26,456 nt of DNA from Pseudomonadota bacterium (lineage in GTDB: Bacteria; Pseudomonadota; Alphaproteobacteria; Rhodospirillales; Magnetospirillaceae). Under the pieces are notes generated by a model. It was not told where the DNA came from and did no database searches. It saw only the letters and a program-made list of their open reading frames with translations. The position numbers and the translations under genes are program-made. Shown here one piece after another: positions 1 to 7,702 of the stretch. Location: assembly GCA_023426365.1 (NCBI GenBank), contig JAFAAW010000149.1, positions 1-26,456 on the forward strand. The letters run 5' to 3'. Position 1 is the stretch's first letter, and each line of letters opens with the position of its first letter.

Positions 1-25
1 AAGCTAGGCTGAGGCTCCCGCCCGC

Positions 26-1849
26 CTATTCCACCGTCACCGACTTGGCGAGGTTGCGCGGCTGATCGACGTCGGTGCCCTTGGCGACGGCGACGTGATA
101 GGCCAGCAACTGGACGGGGATGGCGTACAGGATGGGGGCGACGAACGGATCGACCTGGGGCAGTTCCACCGTCGCCAGCGCCTTGGCGGCCAGGCGGTCG
201 ATGCCGGCCTTGTCGGACAGGAACACCACCTTGCCGCCGCGCGCCACCACTTCCTGAACGTTGGAGGCGGTCTTTTCGTAAAGCTCGTCGGTCGGGCACA
301 CCACGATGATCGGCACGTGATCGTCGATCAGGGCGATGGGGCCGTGCTTCAGCTCGCCCGAGGCGTAGCCCTCGGCGTGGATGTAGCTGACTTCCTTGAG
401 CTTGAGCGCGCCTTCCAGCGCGATGGGGAAGCCGGTGCCGCGACCCAGATAGATGACGTCGCGGGCCTGGGCGATGGTCTCGGCGATCTCGCGGATCAGG
501 TGTTCCTGGCGCAGCACCGACGAGACCTGGGCCGGAAGCTCGGCCAGCGCCTGGCACAGGCGGGCTTCCTCGGCGGCGTCCAGCTTGCCCTTGGCGCGGG
601 CCAGCGAGACGGCCAGGCAGGCCATGACCACCAACTGGGTGGTGAACGCCTTGGTGGAAGCGACACCGATCTCGGGGCCGGCCTGGCTGAGCAGCGCCAC
701 CTCGGATTCGCGGGCGATGGTGCTTTCGGCCACGTTGACCAGCGACAGGGTGTGCTGGCCCTGGGCCTTGCAATAGCGCAACGCCGCCAACGTGTCGGCG
801 GTCTCGCCCGATTGCGAGATGAAGATGGACAGGCCGCCGGGCGCCAGCACCGGCTCGCGATAGCGGAATTCCGAGGCGATCTCGACCTCGACCGCCACGC
901 GGGCCAGCTTCTCGATCCAGTAGCGCGCCACCATGCCGGCATAGAACGAGGTGCCGCAGGCGACGATGGTCACCTTGTCGATGGCGCCCAGATCGAACGG
1001 GATAGCGGGCAGGGTCAGCGTACGCGTCGCCGGATTGAGCATGGTGTTGAGGGTGTCGCCCAGCACCTGCGGCTGTTCGAAGATTTCCTTGACCATGAAG
1101 TGGCGGTGCTGGCCCTTGCCGATCAGCGCGCCCGACAACTGGGTCAGGCGCACCTCGCGATTGACCAGCCGCCCTTCGCGGTCGTGGATGACCACCGTGC
1201 CGGGGCGCACCACCGCCCAGTCGCCATCGGCCAGATAGCTGATCTTCTGTGTCAAGGGCGCGAGCGCCAGCGCGTCGGAGCCGATGAACATCTCGCCGTC
1301 GCCATAGCCCAGCGCCAGCGGGCTGCCCTCGCGCGCGGCGATCAGCAGATCGTCATGGCCGGTGAAGATGATGCCCAGCGCAAACGCGCCGTGCAGCCGC
1401 TTGAGCGAGGCGGCGGTCGCCTCCTCGGGCGACATGCCCTGGGCCAGGTGGAAATCGATCAGTTGCGCCACCACCTCGGTGTCGGTGTCGCTTTCGAAGC
1501 TCTGGCCGGCGGCGGCCAGTTCCGCCTTCAGTTCCGAGTAATTCTCGATGATGCCGTTATGCACCACCGCCACGCGCGCGGTGGCGTGCGGGTGGGCGTT
1601 GCGCTCGTTGGGAACGCCGTGCGTGGCCCAGCGGGTGTGGCCGATGCCAATGCGGCCGGCCAGCGGATTGGACTTCAGCAGCGTTTCCAGGTTGGCCAGC
1701 TTGCCCTCGGCGCGGCGGCGCTCGACCCGGCCATCCACCAGGGTGGCGATGCCGGCCGAGTCATAGCCGCGATATTCCAGCCGACGCAGTCCCTCGATCA
1801 GCGACGGGGCGACCTCGCCCTTGCCAATGATGCCGACGATGCCGCACAT
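26..1849 (-). CDS. glmS: glutamine--fructose-6-phosphate aminotransferase (isomerizing)
   Basis: Converts fructose-6-phosphate and glutamine to glucosamine-6-phosphate, the first step of cytosolic UDP-GlcNAc synthesis for peptidoglycan and LPS. The 607-residue product has the usual family length. It begins MCGIVGIIG, so Cys2 is the N-terminal nucleophile of the glutaminase domain (about residues 2-220). Two sugar-isomerase (SIS) domains follow, with VACGTSFYAG, SQSGETADTL and STKAFTTQL in the first. The C-terminal tail LAKSVTVE is typical of GlmS. It lies 28 nt downstream of glmU on the same strand, so the two probably form an operon. There is no room for a glmS ribozyme in that gap, and none is seen. 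The downstream end of the operon lies outside the window. Confidence 0.97.
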   Translation of the reverse strand: MCGIVGIIGKGEVAPSLIEGLRRLEYRGYDSAGIATLVDGRVERRRAEGKLANLETLLKSNPLAGRIGIGHTRWATHGVPNERNAHPHATARVAVVHNGIIENYSELKAELAAAGQSFESDTDTEVVAQLIDFHLAQGMSPEEATAASLKRLHGAFALGIIFTGHDDLLIAAREGSPLALGYGDGEMFIGSDALALAPLTQKISYLADGDWAVVRPGTVVIHDREGRLVNREVRLTQLSGALIGKGQHRHFMVKEIFEQPQVLGDTLNTMLNPATRTLTLPAIPFDLGAIDKVTIVACGTSFYAGMVARYWIEKLARVAVEVEIASEFRYREPVLAPGGLSIFISQSGETADTLAALRYCKAQGQHTLSLVNVAESTIARESEVALLSQAGPEIGVASTKAFTTQLVVMACLAVSLARAKGKLDAAEEARLCQALAELPAQVSSVLRQEHLIREIAETIAQARDVIYLGRGTGFPIALEGALKLKEVSYIHAEGYASGELKHGPIALIDDHVPIIVVCPTDELYEKTASNVQEVVARGGKVVFLSDKAGIDRLAAKALATVELPQVDPFVAPILYAIPVQLLAYHVAVAKGTDVDQPRNLAKSVTVE

Positions 1850-1877
1850 GTCCGCTTGCTCCTTGAAACGACGGAGT

Positions 1878-3227
1878 TTACTTGCCCGAGACCTTGTCGG
1901 CGCGCTTCTTCTCGCGGAAGCGGTCGGCCCAGCCCGAAAGTTCCATCTGGTTGGCGCGCGTCACCGCCAGGGCGCCCGCGCTGACGTCGCGCGTCACCAC
2001 GCTGCCGGCGCCGACGATGGCACCGGCGCCGATCTTGACCGGCGCCACCAGCGAGGAATTGGAACCGATGAAGGCACCGGGGCCGATATCGGTGAACGAC
2101 TTGTTGAAGCCGTCGTAATTGCAGGTGATGGTGCCCGCGCCCACATTGGCGCCGGCGCCGATGCGGGCGTCGCCCACATAGGTCAGGTGATTGACCTTGG
2201 CGCCTTCCTCGAGCACCGCCTTCTTGATCTCGACGAAATTGCCCACGTGGCACTTGGCGCCCACCTCGGCGCCGGGGCGCAGTCGGGCATAGGGGCCGAC
2301 ATCGGCGCCGTCGCCGATGCTGCAATGCTCGAAATGGCAGAATCCCTTGATCACCACGCCGTCGCCCACGGTGACGCCGGGGCCGAACACCACATGCGGC
2401 CACACCACCACGTCGCGGCCGATGCGGGTGTCCCAGGCGAACCACACGCTGGCCGGGTCGATCAGGGTGGCGCCGTTTTCCATGGCGCGGGTGCGCAGAC
2501 GGGCCTGGGCGATGGCCTCGGCCGAGGCCAGCTCGGCGCGCGAGTTGACGCCCAGCAGTTCCTCTTCGTCGCCCAGCACGAACGAACAGGCGGCGCCGTC
2601 GCCGCGCGCCAGCGACACCAGATCGGTCAGGTAGTACTCGCCCTTGGCGTTGTCGTTGGTGATGCGGGCGGCCAACTCCCACAGGCGCTTGCCGTCGATG
2701 GCCAGCACGCCGGAATTGCACAGCGGAATTTCCCGCTGGTCCTGATTGGCGTCCTTCCATTCGACGATGGCCTTGAGGCCCTCGGCCCCCACCACCAGGC
2801 GGCCGTAATGGCCGGGGTCCTGGGGCTTGAAGCCCAGCACCACCACCGCCGGGTCCTTGGGGCCGCGCCGTTCCTCCAGCATGCGGTCCAGCGTCTCGCG
2901 GGTGATCAGCGGCGTGTCGCCGTAAAGCACCAGCACGTCGCCGGTGAAATCGGCCAACAGCTCGCGCGCCTGCATGACGGCGTGGCCGGTGCCCAGGCGC
3001 TCGGTCTGCACCACCGTGCGGGCGGGGGCGACGGTTTCGGCCACCTGCTCCATGCCGGGGCCGACGACGACCACCACGCGGTCGGGGGACAGGCCGGAAA
3101 TGGTATCCATCAGATGGGCGACCATGGGCCGGCCGGCCAGAGGATGCATGACCTTGGGCAGGTCGGACTTCATGCGCGTGCCCATGCCGGCGGCGAGGAC
3201 GATGATGGCGAGCTGCGAGGTGGCCAT
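1878..3227 (-). CDS. glmU: bifunctional GlcNAc-1-phosphate uridyltransferase / glucosamine-1-phosphate acetyltransferase
   Basis: Catalyses the last two steps to UDP-GlcNAc: acetylation of glucosamine-1-P, then uridylyl transfer. The 449 residues compare with about 456 in E. coli. The N-terminal pyrophosphorylase signature LAAGMGTRMKSDLPKVMHP lies at about residues 11-29. LYGDTPLI is the nucleotide and metal-binding stretch. The C-terminal half (about 250-430) is a left-handed beta-helix of hexapeptide repeats, with the acetyltransferase region around NLTYV-like and NYDGFNKS segments. The ATG at 3227 puts the first beta strand at the expected place, but no convincing Shine-Dalgarno sequence precedes it. 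The gene is first in glmU-glmS and divergent from gph across a 94-nt spacer. Confidence 0.97.
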   Translation of the reverse strand: MATSQLAIIVLAAGMGTRMKSDLPKVMHPLAGRPMVAHLMDTISGLSPDRVVVVVGPGMEQVAETVAPARTVVQTERLGTGHAVMQARELLADFTGDVLVLYGDTPLITRETLDRMLEERRGPKDPAVVVLGFKPQDPGHYGRLVVGAEGLKAIVEWKDANQDQREIPLCNSGVLAIDGKRLWELAARITNDNAKGEYYLTDLVSLARGDGAACSFVLGDEEELLGVNSRAELASAEAIAQARLRTRAMENGATLIDPASVWFAWDTRIGRDVVVWPHVVFGPGVTVGDGVVIKGFCHFEHCSIGDGADVGPYARLRPGAEVGAKCHVGNFVEIKKAVLEEGAKVNHLTYVGDARIGAGANVGAGTITCNYDGFNKSFTDIGPGAFIGSNSSLVAPVKIGAGAIVGAGSVVTRDVSAGALAVTRANQMELSGWADRFREKKRADKVSGK

Positions 3228-3268
3228 GCCGAGAGGTCATACCCAATCTGTTGCGGTAGCGGCGGGAA

Positions 3269-3285
3269 GGTGCCACAAAGGCACC
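3269..3285. repeat. short inverted repeat in the glmU-gph divergent spacer
   Basis: GGTGCC and GGCACC form a perfect 6-bp stem around ACAAA. It extends further through CGGG/CCCG with small bulges. No T-tract follows on either strand. It lies between two divergent genes, so it could be an operator or simply a stable hairpin in a leader. The function is unknown. Confidence 0.35.
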
Positions 3286-3321
3286 GCCCGGGCCAGTCAA
3301 TCTTTGTTGCGGATGGTTTCA

Positions 3322-3987
3322 ATGCATCAGCCCAAGCGCGCCGCCATTTTCGATCTCGACGGCACGTTGATTCACTCGCTTCCCGACCTGACGGTGGCGG
3401 TCAATCAGATCCTGGCCGAGGAAGGCCGGCAACCGGTGACCGATGCCGAGGTCGGCCCCATGGTCGGCGACGGCGCCCATACGCTGGTCGAGCGCGCCTT
3501 CGCCGCGCGCGGCGGCCTGCCGGGCGCGGTCGGCCCGCTGCTCGACCGCTTCCTTGAATTCTACGAAGCCCACGCCACCGTGCTGACGCGGCCGTTTCCC
3601 CAGGTTGTGGAAACCCTGGCGCGGCTGAAGTCGCGCGGGGTGGCGCTGGCGGTGTGCACCAACAAGCCGACCGCCGCCACCCTGGAGATCCTGGAGGCGC
3701 TGGATCTGGCGCAGTATTTCGCGGTGGTGGTGGGCGGCGACGACACCCCGGCGCTCAAGCCCAATCCGGTGCACATCGAAACCGTGCTGAACCGCCTGGG
3801 CGTGGGCCGTGACGAGGCGGTGATGGTGGGCGATTCCATCAACGACGTGCTGGCGGCCAAGGGCGCCGGCCTGCCCTGCATCGCGGTCAGCTTCGGCTAT
3901 GCGCGCGTGCCCGCGACCGAACTGGGCGCCGACCTGGTGGTGGACGAATTCCGCATCATCGGCGACGCCGTGGTGGGCCGGGACTGA
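3322..3987 (+). CDS. gph: phosphoglycolate phosphatase-type HAD hydrolase
   Basis: A 221-residue HAD-superfamily phosphatase of the Gph/CbbZ type. It probably dephosphorylates 2-phosphoglycolate, though other small phosphoester substrates are possible. Motif I is FDLDGTLIHS with nucleophile Asp11 and acid/base Asp13. Motif II is VCTNKPT. Lys and Asp motifs III/IV are LKPNPVHI and MVGDSINDVLAAKGAG. The cap domain lies between motif I and about residue 80. The ATG at 3322 starts shortly before the first beta strand. An in-frame ATG at 3313 is possible and would add three residues; neither has a strong ribosome-binding site. It is a single gene, divergent from glmU. The family is certain but the exact substrate is not shown by sequence. 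Confidence 0.9.
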   Translation: MHQPKRAAIFDLDGTLIHSLPDLTVAVNQILAEEGRQPVTDAEVGPMVGDGAHTLVERAFAARGGLPGAVGPLLDRFLEFYEAHATVLTRPFPQVVETLARLKSRGVALAVCTNKPTAATLEILEALDLAQYFAVVVGGDDTPALKPNPVHIETVLNRLGVGRDEAVMVGDSINDVLAAKGAGLPCIAVSFGYARVPATELGADLVVDEFRIIGDAVVGRD

Positions 3988-4045
3988 CCCGGCCGCCCTT
4001 CCCCACCGGACGGCTCGGGCCGGCCAACCTTTGATCTGACTTGCT

Positions 4046-4107
4046 GGCCGGTATCCGGCCGCCATCGCGGCGGCGGCCAGGCCGCCGGAGGCAGCGCCCG
4101 GCGAGGG
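4046..4107 (-). repeat. dispersed palindromic intergenic repeat, copy A
   Basis: On the minus strand, positions 4107-4073 match positions 10386-10420 of the plus strand at 33 of 35 bases, beginning CCCTCGCCGGGCGC and ending GGCCGC. This copy contains the near-perfect palindrome GGCGGCC-A-GGCCGCC at 4072-4086. A second hairpin, GGCCGG-TAT-CCGGCC, lies beside it at 4046-4060. It sits in the 143-nt gap between the convergent ends of gph and the methyltransferase gene, a typical position for REP-like elements. It can be read as protein (PSPGAASGGLAA), but that reading recurs only because the DNA repeats. Confidence 0.75.
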
Positions 4108-4130
4108 ACAATATTCATTGGTCGGTTGTA

Positions 4131-5594
4131 TCAGGCCACGCCCGCCGCCCGCAGGCGCGGGCGGCGCTCGGCCGTGAACTCGCGATAAAGACTGCGCAGC
4201 TCGGCCAGATTGTCGGCGTCGCCTTCCAGCCACTGCCCGCCCCGGCGCAGACGCTTGCCGCGCCCCGACAGCACCGCCCAGGCCAGGGCCGGGGCATCCG
4301 CCCCTTCCGCCTCGGCCAGCAGGAACAGGCGGTCCAGGATATCGACCACCAGTGCGGTGCCGATGGCCGGCGCGGCCAATTGGCGGATGGCGGCGGAATG
4401 GCGGTTGCGTTCCAGCAGCGCACGGTTCAGCCGGCGGCACCGCTCCGCGTCGCCCTCCTCCAGCGAGGGTGCCGCCAGCCCCAGGCCGGTCAGCACCAGC
4501 AGGGCCTCCACCACCGCCTCGAACTCGCCGGGCAGGCGGTCGAGCCGGCACGGCCCGTCCGCCAGGGCGCGGGCCAGCGGCCCGTAGAGGCCCGCATCCA
4601 GCACCTGCTCGCCGCCCGGCGCCGTCACCGTTTCCGGCAGGGCATGGGGCGACACCGTCAGCGCGAAGCGCAATGCGCCCAGCGTGGCGCGGCGTCCCGC
4701 TTCATCCAGCCGCCGGGGCGAGCGCACGAACAGGTCGCGGCGGAAACGGCGGCAGGTCAGCACGTCGCGCACGGTCTCGTCATCGGACGGCAGCGGCAGC
4801 AGATCGGGCGCCACCTGCCAGTGGTCCAGATGGTCCAGAAGAGTGGCCGCGGCGCAGAACTCCAACCCCGCGCCGCCCAGGTCGCGCGCCACCTGGGCCG
4901 AGGTGAACGGCGTCCAGTGGCGGTTCAGGTATTCGTGGGCGATATAGCCGTCGGTCTTTGACAGCAGGCTTTCCACCAGCGCGGCGGCGCTGGGCACCTG
5001 TTGGAAATAGCCGCCCAGGTCGGCCATGCGGCTCAGGTGGATCAGGGCGCGCTCGATGCGTTCGGGCAAGGGGCCGTCGCCGCGTTCCACCAGATCCATC
5101 AGCATGGCGCGCACCGGCATGTCCGCCCCCCAGCCGGGCAGGCAGTTATAGCTGACGAACACCGCGCCGCCCGGGCGCAGGCGCCGGGCGATGATGTCGC
5201 GCAAGATTTGCCGGTTGCCCTCGTCCACCCAGGTCCACACGCCGTGCAGGGCGATGACGTCGAACGGCTCGCCGTCGCGGGCGGCGAAATCGGCGAAGGA
5301 CTCGCAGGCGAAGGCCACGTTGTCGTGGCCCGCCTCGGCGGCCAGCGCACGGGCGCCGTCCATGTGCGCGGCCAGCAGGTCGATGGCCTCGAAGCGCGCC
5401 CGGGGGTGCAGCGCCGCCAGCATGTTGGTGGTCAGCCCCTGGCCGCAGCCCAATTCGGCATAGCGGAACGGCCGCCCCGCCGCCACCGGGGGCGCATAGC
5501 CGCGCGCCAGCAGGGCGAAGGCCATGTGGGCGGGCGCCAGCTCGGGGTAGAAGGCGTGGGTGTAGTCGATGGCGACGACGCCGTCCTGCCACAT
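4131..5594 (-). CDS. SAM-dependent methyltransferase with regulatory domain (protein-lysine-methyltransferase-like)
   Basis: A 487-residue class I methyltransferase. SAM-binding motif I is AELGCGQG (residues 46-53), followed by an acidic residue in FEAIDLL and by FDVIALHGVWTWVDEG and LRPGGAVFVSYNCLPGW. The segment after about residue 190 resembles the methyltransferase regulatory domain (PF10119), and the C-terminal third resembles the winged C-terminal domain of rickettsial PKMT-type protein lysine methyltransferases. The latter assignment is inference. The ATG is three bases after the znuB stop, so it is the last gene of zur-znuC-znuB. The target is unknown. A protein substrate is plausible, for example an envelope or secreted protein. 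Zinc-responsive expression is predicted from its position. Confidence 0.82.
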   Translation of the reverse strand: MWQDGVVAIDYTHAFYPELAPAHMAFALLARGYAPPVAAGRPFRYAELGCGQGLTTNMLAALHPRARFEAIDLLAAHMDGARALAAEAGHDNVAFACESFADFAARDGEPFDVIALHGVWTWVDEGNRQILRDIIARRLRPGGAVFVSYNCLPGWGADMPVRAMLMDLVERGDGPLPERIERALIHLSRMADLGGYFQQVPSAAALVESLLSKTDGYIAHEYLNRHWTPFTSAQVARDLGGAGLEFCAAATLLDHLDHWQVAPDLLPLPSDDETVRDVLTCRRFRRDLFVRSPRRLDEAGRRATLGALRFALTVSPHALPETVTAPGGEQVLDAGLYGPLARALADGPCRLDRLPGEFEAVVEALLVLTGLGLAAPSLEEGDAERCRRLNRALLERNRHSAAIRQLAAPAIGTALVVDILDRLFLLAEAEGADAPALAWAVLSGRGKRLRRGGQWLEGDADNLAELRSLYREFTAERRPRLRAAGVA

Positions 5595-5597
5595 GGC

Positions 5598-6383
5598 TCA
5601 GCCCCGCTCGGGCGCCGCGCGCGACAGCGCGAACAGCGCCAGCGCGGCCACCACCACCGACGGCCCCGACGGCGTGTCGAAGCGCCACGACCCCGCCAGA
5701 CCCAGCACCACCGCCGCCGCCCCCGCCACGGCGGCCAGCACCGCCATCTGTTCCGGCGTGCGGGCGAAACGGCGGGCGGTGGCGGCGGGAATGACCAGCA
5801 GTGCTGTGACCAGCAGGATGCCGACCACCTTCATGGCGGCGGCCACCACCAGCGCCACCAGCACCATCAGCACCAGCCGCGCGCGCTCGACCCCGTGGCC
5901 TTCGACGGCGGCCAGATCCTCGTTGACCGTCATGGCGACCAGGCTGCGCCACACGGCGGCCAGCGCCGCCAACAGCACCGCGCCGCCGCCCCACAGCACG
6001 GCGATGTCGCTCCAGTCCAGCGCCAGGATGTCGCCCAGCAGCCAGCCCATCAGGTTGACGCGGGAATCGTTCATCAACGCCAGCGCCACCAGCCCGACCG
6101 CCAGCGCGCCATGGGACAGGATGCCCAGCAAGGTGTCGGAGGCCAGATCGCGATGGCGCTGCAACAGGGCGACCGCCACCGCGACCGCCAGCGACAGCGC
6201 CGCGATGCCGATGGCGAAATCCAGGTCCAGGAGCGCGCCCAGCACCACGCCCAGCAGCGCGGCATGGGCCAGGGTGTCGCCGAAATAGGCCATGCGGCGC
6301 CACACCACGAAACAGCCGAAGGGGCCGGCCACCAGGGCCAGGGCGACGCCGCCGGCCAGGGCGCGGGCCAGAAACTCATCCAT
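5598..6383 (-). CDS. znuB: zinc ABC transporter permease
   Basis: Inner-membrane permease of the ABC-3 family that moves Zn2+ delivered by ZnuA. It has 261 residues, the normal length, and about seven to eight hydrophobic segments. Family features include GPFGCFVVWRRMAYFGDTL near the N terminus and a central DILALDWSDI region. The chosen ATG (6383) lies inside the end of znuC, with an 8-nt overlap (ATGGATGA). A longer frame upstream is only read-through opposite the znuC reading frame. The overlap indicates translational coupling. Confidence 0.93.
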   Translation of the reverse strand: MDEFLARALAGGVALALVAGPFGCFVVWRRMAYFGDTLAHAALLGVVLGALLDLDFAIGIAALSLAVAVAVALLQRHRDLASDTLLGILSHGALAVGLVALALMNDSRVNLMGWLLGDILALDWSDIAVLWGGGAVLLAALAAVWRSLVAMTVNEDLAAVEGHGVERARLVLMVLVALVVAAAMKVVGILLVTALLVIPAATARRFARTPEQMAVLAAVAGAAAVVLGLAGSWRFDTPSGPSVVVAALALFALSRAAPERG

Positions 6384-7149
6384 GATTGCAGCCCGGTCCA
6401 TGCACATGTCCGCCCACGGATCCGTCGGGCAGATGCTGGTGGTCGTGAACGTGGGTGTAGACCGCCAGACTGGCGGCCACGCGGGCGCCGAACAGCGCCA
6501 GATATTCGGGGTGGCGGCTGACCGCCTCGGGGTGACCGGCGCAACAGACATGGCGGTTCAGGCACACCACCTCGTCGGTGGCGGCCATGACCACGTGCAG
6601 GTCGTGGCTGACCATCAGCACGCCGGTGCCATCGTCATGGGCCAATTGCGCGATCAGGTCGTACAATTCCGCCTGGCCGGCCATGTCCACGCCGCCCACC
6701 GGCTCGTCCAGCGCCAGCAATCGCGGCCGGCGCAGCAGCGCGCGCGCGAGCAGCACCCGCTGCAATTCGCCGCCCGACAGCCGCGCGACCTGACGGCCCA
6801 GGACGTGGCCGGCGCCGACGCGGTCCAACGCCGCCTCGTGCTCGGCCAGGGTGGCGCGCGGCGCGGCCATGGACAGGAAGCGGCGCACCGACAGCGGCAA
6901 GGTGGGTTCCACCGCCAGCGTCTGCGGCACGTAGCCGACCGACAGGCCGGCGGCGCGGCGCACCTGGCCGGCATCGGGCGTCACCAGCCCCAGCGCCACC
7001 TTGACCAGCGTGGACTTGCCCGCCCCGTTGGGGCCGACGATGGTGACGATGCGGCCCGGCTCCACCGACAGCGACACCTGGGACAGCACGGCGTTTCCGT
7101 CGCGCGACAGCGACACCCCCTCCAGCGCGATCAAGGCGTCATTGGCCAT
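6376..7149 (-). CDS. znuC: zinc ABC transporter ATP-binding protein
   Basis: The ATPase that drives ZnuB; 257 residues. Walker A is GPNGAGKS (39-46), the ABC signature is LSGGELQR, and Walker B is LLALDEP. A His-loop follows (MVSHDLHVV). The C terminus carries a long histidine-rich tail (several HVH, HDH and HVHG clusters ending CNHG), consistent with zinc binding and common in alphaproteobacterial ZnuC. The start overlaps the end of zur by 11 nt, with AAAGGA just upstream of the ATG. Confidence 0.95.
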   Translation of the reverse strand: MANDALIALEGVSLSRDGNAVLSQVSLSVEPGRIVTIVGPNGAGKSTLVKVALGLVTPDAGQVRRAAGLSVGYVPQTLAVEPTLPLSVRRFLSMAAPRATLAEHEAALDRVGAGHVLGRQVARLSGGELQRVLLARALLRRPRLLALDEPVGGVDMAGQAELYDLIAQLAHDDGTGVLMVSHDLHVVMAATDEVVCLNRHVCCAGHPEAVSRHPEYLALFGARVAASLAVYTHVHDHQHLPDGSVGGHVHGPGCNHG

Positions 7150-7627
7150 GGCCGTCCTTTCGCGCCTGGCAGACGGGACACAGGCCGTCCACCTCGACGG
7201 TCTGGCGGGTCACGGTGAATCCCAGGCGGGCGGCGGCGGCGGCCACCGCATGGTCGATGGCGGGGTCGATCAGCTCGGCCGCCGCGCCGCAATCCTGGCA
7301 CAACAGGAACTGCCCGGCATGGGGGGTGCCGGGATGGGCACAGCCGGTATAGGCGTTCAGCCGCTCGATGCGGTGGACCAGACCGTGGGCCAGCAGGAAG
7401 TCCAGCGCCCGATAGACCGTGGGCGGCGCCGCGCAGAACCCCTCGCGCCCCAGCGTTTCCAGCAGGGCATAGGCGCCCACCGGCGCGTGGCTTTGCCACA
7501 CCAGTTCCAGCACGCGGCGGCGCACGTCGGTCAGCCGCGCGCCGCGCCGGCGGCACTCGGCCTCGGCCGCCGCCAGGGCGTGGGCCACGCAAGGCCCGTG
7601 ATCGTGATTGGGAACGGGAAAGTGCAT
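7139..7627 (-). CDS. zur: zinc uptake regulator, Fur family
   Basis: Fur-family repressor that binds DNA when loaded with zinc; 162 residues from the chosen start. An N-terminal winged helix contains the LTDVRRRVLELVW and PTVYRALDFLLAHGLVHR helices. The C-terminal part has two CxxC pairs, LCQDCG and LCPVCQ, expected for the structural zinc site. The ATG at 7627 is chosen because AAGGA lies 5 nt upstream. A GTG at 7642 is in frame but sits only 9 nt from the operator and lacks a ribosome-binding site. First gene of the leftward operon and therefore probably autoregulated. Confidence 0.92.
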   Translation of the reverse strand: MHFPVPNHDHGPCVAHALAAAEAECRRRGARLTDVRRRVLELVWQSHAPVGAYALLETLGREGFCAAPPTVYRALDFLLAHGLVHRIERLNAYTGCAHPGTPHAGQFLLCQDCGAAAELIDPAIDHAVAAAAARLGFTVTRQTVEVDGLCPVCQARKDGHGQ

Positions 7628-7635
7628 CGGCGTCC

Positions 7636-7664
7636 TTGGCACACCCAGACTGTTATATTATAAC
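7636..7664 (+). promoter_or_regulatory. predicted sigma-70 promoter of znuA
   Basis: TTGGCA (7636-7641), a 17-nt spacer and TATAAC (7659-7664). The -10 element lies wholly inside the Zur palindrome, so Zur binding would block RNA polymerase directly. The znuA ATG is 39 nt downstream of the -10 element. Predicted from sequence only. Confidence 0.55.
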
Positions 7665-7665
7665 A
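7651..7665. promoter_or_regulatory. Zur operator
   Basis: TGTTATA-T-TATAACA is a perfect 7-bp inverted repeat around one base. It matches the core of the published enterobacterial Zur box (TGTTATA-N-TATAACA). It is the only strongly A+T-rich stretch in the 75-nt zur-znuA spacer, placed to control both divergent operons. Confidence 0.9.
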
Positions 7666-7702
7666 TTGCCTCTCGATCCGCATCATGACACGGAGCCACG
7701 CC

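Noticed and set aside
1850..1877. Possible glmS ribozyme/riboswitch
   Set aside because: The gap to glmU is only 28 nt, far too short, and that ribozyme is typical of Gram-positive bacteria.
95..1984. Long plus-strand open frame opposite glmS (629 codons)
   Set aside because: Its translation is rich in Gln, Gly, Asp and His with no domain, and it mirrors the codon pattern of glmS; a G+C-rich antisense shadow. The same applies to the long frames opposite glmU, the methyltransferase, cbpA and the kinase.
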